From an uncultured Pirellulaceae bacterium (GTDB lineage Bacteria > Planctomycetota > Planctomycetia > Pirellulales > Pirellulaceae): DNA of 64,000 nt. Below are positions 56,799 through 64,000 of this stretch, one piece after another. Location: the NCBI GenBank assembly GCA_937941455.1, contig CALDHM010000006.1:16213-80212 (forward strand), given 5' to 3'. Both the position numbers and the translations under genes were made by a program. Below the pieces are notes generated by a model that was not told the DNA's origin, did no database searches, and saw only the letters and a list, made by a program, of their open reading frames with translations. Each line of letters opens with the position of its first letter. The first letter of the stretch is position 1.

Positions 56799-57088
56799 TT
56801 GGCCCCCTGTCGTTAGGCGAGGGGCCGATAACAAGCTACCTTTGCCGGATGGTAGATACCAGGCAAGACTACCGTCAGGCGACGGTAGCTACGGTATGTT
56901 TTCAATTGCCGCTCGCCTTTCTACTGGTAATCGATTTCGACAAAGCTACGGCCGGAACACCGCAGCCGAAAGGTAGTCATTCTGGGTCTCTGCCGGGCCG
57001 ATCGTTGCGACATGTCGAGCGGACGATCGGAGAGAATAAGCCTGAATACCTCACTCGCCATGTCAGCCGAATTGATCTATCTCGATAA
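56795..57088 (+). CDS. Doubtful small hypothetical protein
   Basis: This 97-residue frame overlaps the preceding gene by ATGA and runs 29 bases into the cysteine desulfurase gene. It has one hydrophobic stretch and no family similarity. The overlap is the only support; it may be a chance open frame. Confidence 0.35.
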   Translation: MIGPLSLGEGPITSYLCRMVDTRQDYRQATVATVCFQLPLAFLLVIDFDKATAGTPQPKGSHSGSLPGRSLRHVERTIGENKPEYLTRHVSRIDLSR

Positions 57089-58220
57089 CAACTCGACCAC
57101 TCGAATCGACCCTCGTGTCGCGCAGTGCCTTGCTCAGGCACTGGCCGAGCAGCATGTCAACCCTGCCAGCCAGCATCAACTCGGTCAGCGGTCGCGCCGG
57201 CGCTTGGAGGAGGCTCGTTTAGGATGTTTACGCTTGCTCGATGCTGATTGGCAGAATTTTCCCGACGATCAATTGATCTTCACCAGTGGCGGAACAGAAG
57301 CCAACAATCAAGTGATATTGGGCTACGCTCGTCCCCGCCAGCAATTGATCGTCTCTGGCATCGAGCATCCCAGCGTCATGTTGGCGGCGCAGCATGCCGC
57401 CGCGACGATCGACGCGAACCTGCAAATTCTTCCGGTCACTACGGACGGCGTGATTCGGCTCGATGTGTTAAGTGACTATTTGCGACGAGCTCCCACAAGT
57501 TTGGTCAGCGTGATGCTGGTCAACAATGAAACTGGGGTGATTCAACCTGTACGCGAAGCCGCTCGGCTCTGTCGACAATGCGGCGTTTTGATCCACACCG
57601 ATGCCGTGCAGGCCATCGGCAAAATCCCCATTTCTTTTCGCGGACTGGATGTTGATTTCCTTACCTTCACTCCCCACAAGTTCCATGGGCCGCGCGGGAT
57701 CGGTGGGTTAGTGATCCGGTCCGGCATCAATTTGCCCTCGCTGCTTTATGGCGGCTTCCAGCAAGCTTCTTTGCGACCCGGGACTGAGGATGTCGCGTTG
57801 ACGGTTGCTTGCCGATACGCGCTGGAATTAGCCCTGGCCGAACTCCCTGTCTGGGGAACTCGTTGGCTTGATTACCGAGCACTGTTTCTTTCTATTCTTT
57901 CTGAACGCTGCCGAGGTCGTTTCGTGGTTCATGGGGAAGCTGCGGATCGGGTACCTCAGACGATCAACCTTTCATTTCCCGGTGTCGAACGGCAGGCCCT
58001 GCTGATTGCCGCCGACGTCGCTGGTATTGCTATTTCGACGGGTTCTGCCTGTTCGAGCGGATCCAGTGAACCCTCCCCGGTCCTGCTCGCAATGGGATTA
58101 GCCACCGAGCTGGTAGAAAGCTCGATACGCGTCAGTTTTGGGCGGGATACCACCGAGGATGACGTCCGTGTCGGTGCTGAAAAACTGGCCGAATTGACCG
58201 ATCTTTTACGAGGTTGTTGA
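57060..58220 (+). CDS. Cysteine desulfurase (NifS/IscS-like)
   Basis: This 386-residue PLP enzyme has the family start LIYLDNNSTTRIDP, the TSGGTEANN phosphate loop near residue 75, the catalytic His103 in IEHPSV, HTDAVQAIGK, the Schiff-base Lys207 in TPHKFHGPRGIG and the active-site Cys loop STGSACSSGSSEPS near 325. It moves sulfur from cysteine to acceptors for Fe-S cluster or thiolation pathways. The ATG at 57060 was chosen because the family start follows directly; an ATG at 57012 would add 16 residues. Confidence 0.93.
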   Translation: MSAELIYLDNNSTTRIDPRVAQCLAQALAEQHVNPASQHQLGQRSRRRLEEARLGCLRLLDADWQNFPDDQLIFTSGGTEANNQVILGYARPRQQLIVSGIEHPSVMLAAQHAAATIDANLQILPVTTDGVIRLDVLSDYLRRAPTSLVSVMLVNNETGVIQPVREAARLCRQCGVLIHTDAVQAIGKIPISFRGLDVDFLTFTPHKFHGPRGIGGLVIRSGINLPSLLYGGFQQASLRPGTEDVALTVACRYALELALAELPVWGTRWLDYRALFLSILSERCRGRFVVHGEAADRVPQTINLSFPGVERQALLIAADVAGIAISTGSACSSGSSEPSPVLLAMGLATELVESSIRVSFGRDTTEDDVRVGAEKLAELTDLLRGC

Positions 58221-58353
58221 CCCTGGTCGGCTACTCGCGTTTTCTCCGCTGATTTGGTACAATTTCGAACGCGGTTCAAAGTGGTAAAAACTCGCATTTT
58301 CCCGCTTTTTTTCCCATTTTTCTCCTGGTCTTTTGCCACCATAAAATGGCCCC

Positions 58354-59499
58354 ATGGCCGGTTCCCAAAATAGATTCCTCGACATGACATTTCTTGCTGA
58401 CGAACAACTGTTTTATCTGCCACTCAAGGCCGGCATTTCCCCGGTTTTTTCCGTTGCAGATATCCAGCTCGAGGATTGGTATGTCGGAGACCAAGCCAAC
58501 GAACTGCTCCGTGTCTTCTCGGACCCTTCATCCTTATCCTTCGACCGCGATTTTTTTCCGGTAGTCCTGCATGGCGGCAGTGGAACTGGGAAAACGGCTC
58601 TAGCGATCTCTTTAGCCAATCGCATGGCCTCCGATGCTCATGGTGAATCGGCGTGTTGCCATCTTCCGTCGGTCGATTTCGCCCGCGGTTTAGCCGAAGC
58701 AATTCATACTAAGTCCGTCGATGCCTTTTTTGACCGGATTCTAGGTTTTCAAGCCATCTTGATCGATCACCTCGATGGTTTGTTGGCTTATTCGTCGGCC
58801 TTGGTCGATTTTGCTTCCTTTCTTGACCGTTTGCGCGAGTTGAAAATTCCTTGTTTCATCACCTGCTCGGCACCTCCTGAATTATTAGCCGGTTGTCCCG
58901 ATTCGATTACGAGTCGACTATCGTCTGGTTTATCCATCGCTTTGCGGCCGCCCGGTTTCAAAGCCCGTCTAGCGATTCTGGAGTTGCTATACAAAAAATA
59001 CGCTTTGCCTGTTGACCTTGCGGAAATCGATTCTTTGGCAGCTTCTCATCCGATTTCTTTTCCTGCGCTCAATCGACTCGTCGTCTACATGAAAAACGAT
59101 TTGTCTTTGGGTCCGTTAAGTCGCGAGCCCGCACCACTGATGACGTCGACGCTGTCCGCCTGTGATTCCTCTCGGTCCTTGCTCGATTTGATTTGCTCGG
59201 TCGTCGCTGATCACTTTGATCTGTTACCGGAGTATTTAACCTCTTCCTCGCGCAAGCACACTACTGTTTTGGCTCGAAGTGTCGCTATTTTCCTCTCTCG
59301 GAAGTTATTTTCTCTAAATTATTCGTTGATTGGCGAGTATTTTGGCGGCCGCGATCATTCGACGATTCTCCACGCTTATCGGAAAATCGCTTTTTTGTGC
59401 GACTCTAATCCTGATTTTTCTCGAGTCATTGATTCCCTCTGGTCTCGGTGTTACATGCTTCGCAGTTCCGTCACTCCAACGGCTGCCGTCCCTGGATAA
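58354..59499 (+). CDS. dnaA: Replication initiator DnaA, short and divergent
   Basis: This 381-residue protein starts near the AAA+ domain, without the usual domain I. Walker A LHGGSGTGKT is intact near residue 73. The Walker B region reads AILIDHLDG, where DnaA normally has two acidic residues, and the usual sensor II VRELEG segment is not recognisable. Domain IV is clear: IFLSRKLFSLNYSLIGEYFGGRDHSTILHAYRKI, the DnaA-box binding helix-turn-helix. Its place before dnaN supports the identity. The gene is pyrimidine-rich in the coding strand. An ATG at 58384 is an alternative start. Confidence 0.88.
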   Translation: MAGSQNRFLDMTFLADEQLFYLPLKAGISPVFSVADIQLEDWYVGDQANELLRVFSDPSSLSFDRDFFPVVLHGGSGTGKTALAISLANRMASDAHGESACCHLPSVDFARGLAEAIHTKSVDAFFDRILGFQAILIDHLDGLLAYSSALVDFASFLDRLRELKIPCFITCSAPPELLAGCPDSITSRLSSGLSIALRPPGFKARLAILELLYKKYALPVDLAEIDSLAASHPISFPALNRLVVYMKNDLSLGPLSREPAPLMTSTLSACDSSRSLLDLICSVVADHFDLLPEYLTSSSRKHTTVLARSVAIFLSRKLFSLNYSLIGEYFGGRDHSTILHAYRKIAFLCDSNPDFSRVIDSLWSRCYMLRSSVTPTAAVPG

Positions 59500-59738
59500 A
59501 CTGTTGATCGTTTGTTGTTTGGCGTCTACGCATATCTATCTATTCTCCGCTCTAGAATCATCATGTTTACAAAGCTCCCTTTGTCTCCTTGTTATTTACC
59601 GCACTTCGACAGACTATCTACATTTTTTCCTTTGCACGGTTTGTCTTAATTCCCGGCATTTTTTACGTTTTTTGCCACATTCACGCTATAGTCATCACCC
59701 AACCACTACTGCCTACTGAGAAACAAAGGAACTATTTC
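59500..59738. other. dnaA-dnaN spacer, candidate replication origin region
   Basis: This 239-base spacer is AT-rich relative to its surroundings, with T runs. Composition switches here from pyrimidine-rich to purine-rich coding strands, as expected at an origin. No canonical TTATCCACA box is seen on either strand, so the origin is suggested but not located. AAGGA at 59726-59730 is the dnaN ribosome binding site. Confidence 0.45.
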
Positions 59739-60851
59739 ATGATTGTCGACTTCAACCGAGAGGCCTTTTCCCGTCAGTACCATTTTGCAGCGACGGTCGC
59801 ACCTCAGCGTAGTCCCATACCGGCGTTCCAATCGATCAAGCTGATCGCTCAAGCCAATCGGATTGAAATCATCGCCATGGATGCCGATATGTCGGTCAAG
59901 TTGCTCGTTTCGGATGTAACCGTCAAACAACCAGGCGAAGCAGTCGTGCCTGTGATGCTGATGAGTAAAATCCTTCGTGAAAGCAACGATGATCGTCTTT
60001 CTCTGAATAACCAGGACGGGAAAGTAATGATCAAAGGTCGGAGCAGCAAATTCCAACTTTTAAGCACCAATCCGGATGATTACCCGCCATTTGACGGAAT
60101 GGCTGACGGCGATTACTACGAAGTGTCAGCGAAAACCTTCAAGGAAATGATTCGCAGGACTAGTTTTGCCACCGAGGAAGAAAGCGGGCGTTATCAATTG
60201 GCTGGTATCCTGCTGGAATTTGGCGAAGATACCATAACCGCGGTAGGAACCGATGGCAGAAGACTAGCCAAGATGGAAGCGGAGGCCAAAAAAGTAGGGA
60301 AGCCAGAGAACCATGGCACAACGATCGTGCCGAAGAAGAGCATGTCGTTGATCGAAAGAATGCTGGCGGATGGAGAGGAAACCATAAAAATCGTCAGCAA
60401 ACCGAACGACTTATTGATAGGCAATGACAGTGGCACGTTCAAAACAAAACTGGTCGAAGGTCGCTACCCTCGCTGGCGAGAAGTGATCCCTAATCGACAG
60501 GGCAGCACCAAAATAGAGTTGCCAGTCGGTCCTTTCTATTCAGCGGTAAGGCAAGCAGCCATCGTGACGAGTGAGGAGAGCCGCGGGATCGATTTTGAAT
60601 TCGGAAATCGGACGTTGGTACTGACGACGCAAACAGCCGACATAGGCGATGCGAGGGTGGAAATGGAGGTCCCGTATGAGGGCGAAAAGATAAACATAAC
60701 ACTCGACAACATCTTCATGACGGATTTTTTGCGGGTATTGGCACCGGAATCGCTTGTAACGATGGATATCGAAGGTCCGGAGCATGCAGCCTATTATTCG
60801 ACAGCTGACAAATACGGCTACGTCATCATGCCGGTGCAAAAAAATAGGTGA
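59739..60851 (+). CDS. dnaN: DNA polymerase III sliding clamp subunit beta
   Basis: This 370-residue protein has the three-domain clamp layout, with ESGRYQLAGILLEFGEDTITAVGTDGRRLAKME in the middle domain and the C-terminal YVIMPVQ end that is usual for the family. The clamp ring tethers DNA polymerase III to DNA. The ATG at 59739 has AAGGA eight bases upstream. The stop overlaps the following start as GTGA. Confidence 0.95.
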   Translation: MIVDFNREAFSRQYHFAATVAPQRSPIPAFQSIKLIAQANRIEIIAMDADMSVKLLVSDVTVKQPGEAVVPVMLMSKILRESNDDRLSLNNQDGKVMIKGRSSKFQLLSTNPDDYPPFDGMADGDYYEVSAKTFKEMIRRTSFATEEESGRYQLAGILLEFGEDTITAVGTDGRRLAKMEAEAKKVGKPENHGTTIVPKKSMSLIERMLADGEETIKIVSKPNDLLIGNDSGTFKTKLVEGRYPRWREVIPNRQGSTKIELPVGPFYSAVRQAAIVTSEESRGIDFEFGNRTLVLTTQTADIGDARVEMEVPYEGEKINITLDNIFMTDFLRVLAPESLVTMDIEGPEHAAYYSTADKYGYVIMPVQKNR

Positions 60852-61249
60852 CGACTGGAAGGCACCAAAGAATGCGAGAAGAAGAAAGAGAACTCCAGTG
60901 CGCAGAGAGGTTGGTCAAACAGCGACAAATTCCATCGAGACCAATCCGGAAGCTAGGCACTCTAGCGGGAAAAGTGCTAGGGAAATATGGCGTAGCGGCG
61001 GAAACCTCAACAAATGAATTAACAAATCTCTGGTCTAGGATCGTGGGCCATGAGGAAGCCCAGATGACGGAAGTTGGAATTAAAAGAGGCAAAAAATTGG
61101 AAATTATTTGCGCAAATAATTTGGTGATTCAAAAGTTGATGTTTAGAAAACAAGAACTATTGGCAAAGCTCAATCAAAAAGCACCAAATTTGGAAATTGG
61201 CGAACTAATCTTTAGGTCGGGTAATTTGACCAGACGTCCAGAAAACTAA
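60848..61249 (+). CDS. DUF721/DciA-like protein
   Basis: This 133-residue protein has the DUF721 core LWSRIVGHEEAQMTEVGIKRGKKLEIICANNLVIQKL, an N-terminal basic helix and a final region on the ln..l.i.fr pattern. DciA-type proteins load or assist the replicative helicase DnaB in bacteria without DnaC. The gene lies between dnaN and gyrB, the usual place. GTG at 60848 overlaps the dnaN stop; ATG at 60872 is the alternative. Confidence 0.85.
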   Translation: MTTGRHQRMREEERELQCAERLVKQRQIPSRPIRKLGTLAGKVLGKYGVAAETSTNELTNLWSRIVGHEEAQMTEVGIKRGKKLEIICANNLVIQKLMFRKQELLAKLNQKAPNLEIGELIFRSGNLTRRPEN

Positions 61250-63760
<2,511 letters not shown>

Positions 63761-63802
63761 GTTGCCCAGACAAGAGCTGAATCGAGCAAGCCGTTCCACA
63801 GC

Positions 63803-63862
63803 GGTGAGCGTTCTTTGAACTGCACGTTGACGGGTGAGCGTTCTTTGAACTGCACGTTGACG
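63803..63862 (+). repeat. Two perfect tandem 30-base repeats
   Basis: A 30-base unit beginning GGTGAGCGTTCTTTGAACTG occurs twice in direct, back-to-back copies (63803-63832 and 63833-63862) just after gyrB. It is too short and few for a CRISPR array. Its function is unknown; it may have arisen by slippage. Confidence 0.75.
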
Positions 63863-63867
63863 GTGAA

Positions 63868-63999
63868 CTACAGGGACTTGCTTTTGCGCTCTTCGCGGCG
63901 GATGTGATCGATGGTCCAACGGTGCTGAGGATGAGCTTTTAGCCAATGGTCGGGAAGCAGGTAATCCAGTTCCGTTGAGGTCATTGGTTCGCGGTGAGC
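63868..63999 (-). CDS. C-terminal part of a gene running off the window
   Basis: On the minus strand a frame is open from the window edge to TAG at 63868-63870 and reads MTSTELDYLLPDHWLK, then HRWTIDHIRREERKSKSL. This is a coding-like, charged C-terminus. Whether the Met is the start or the gene extends further cannot be seen. I do not recognise the family. Confidence 0.45.
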   Translation of the reverse strand, partial: AHREPMTSTELDYLLPDHWLKAHPQHRWTIDHIRREERKSKSL

Positions 64000-64000
64000 A

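Noticed and set aside
59500..59738. Canonical DnaA boxes for a defined origin
   Set aside because: I looked for TTATCCACA-type sites on both strands and found none. Only the composition switch and gene order support an origin here.
63803..63862. CRISPR array
   Set aside because: Only two units without spacers between them, and no cas genes in the window.

Overview
The window looks like a chromosomal segment of a planctomycete, probably Pirellulaceae-like. This is inferred from gene content: an alternative complex III plus caa3-type oxidase cluster with a fused ActD-ActE, a PEP-CTERM surface protein, the MoxR/DUF58/BatA/VWA cluster, degenerate GspE-like proteins beside pilT, and a short divergent dnaA followed by dnaN, a DciA-like gene and gyrB. 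I saw no rRNA, tRNA, insertion sequence or CRISPR array.

Layout. 1-3.8 kb: the end of an AsmA-like protein, a small alpha/beta hydrolase and a PEP-CTERM protein. 4.2-10.5 kb: a class I/II aminotransferase, a three-gene simple-sugar ABC importer and a short-chain dehydrogenase. 10.5-12 kb: gene remnants and yidD. 12-19.1 kb: moxR, DUF58, BatA-like and VWA-like genes, tightly coupled. 19.2-23.2 kb: a class V aminotransferase, a thiolase and a PQQ-type beta-propeller protein.

23.2-30.2 kb is a partly decayed accessory region. It has a broken fatty-acid desaturase, a secreted rhodanese, an ECF sigma factor with a small zinc-finger anti-sigma protein, a very small membrane protein whose frame continues through an in-frame TGA (a candidate selenoprotein with a SECIS-like hairpin), a TSUP permease fused to a frameshifted beta-carbonic anhydrase, and a CHAD protein.

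30.5-45.9 kb is a respiratory block: pentaheme ActA, ActB, ActC, a fused ActD-ActE, ActF, a one-helix protein, an SCO copper chaperone, then cytochrome oxidase subunits II (with fused cytochrome c), I, III, IV and a second III-like subunit. It would pass electrons from quinol through ACIII and cytochrome c domains to oxygen.

46-58 kb: a membrane zinc peptidase, prfB with its programmed +1 frameshift, pilT, two tandem GspE-like proteins without a recognisable Walker A lysine, two membrane proteins, an extremely acidic protein, scpB and a cysteine desulfurase. 58.3-63.8 kb: dnaA, dnaN, a DciA-like gene and gyrB. Coding-strand composition switches from pyrimidine-rich in dnaA to purine-rich in dnaN and gyrB, which suggests the replication origin lies near 59.5-59.7 kb.
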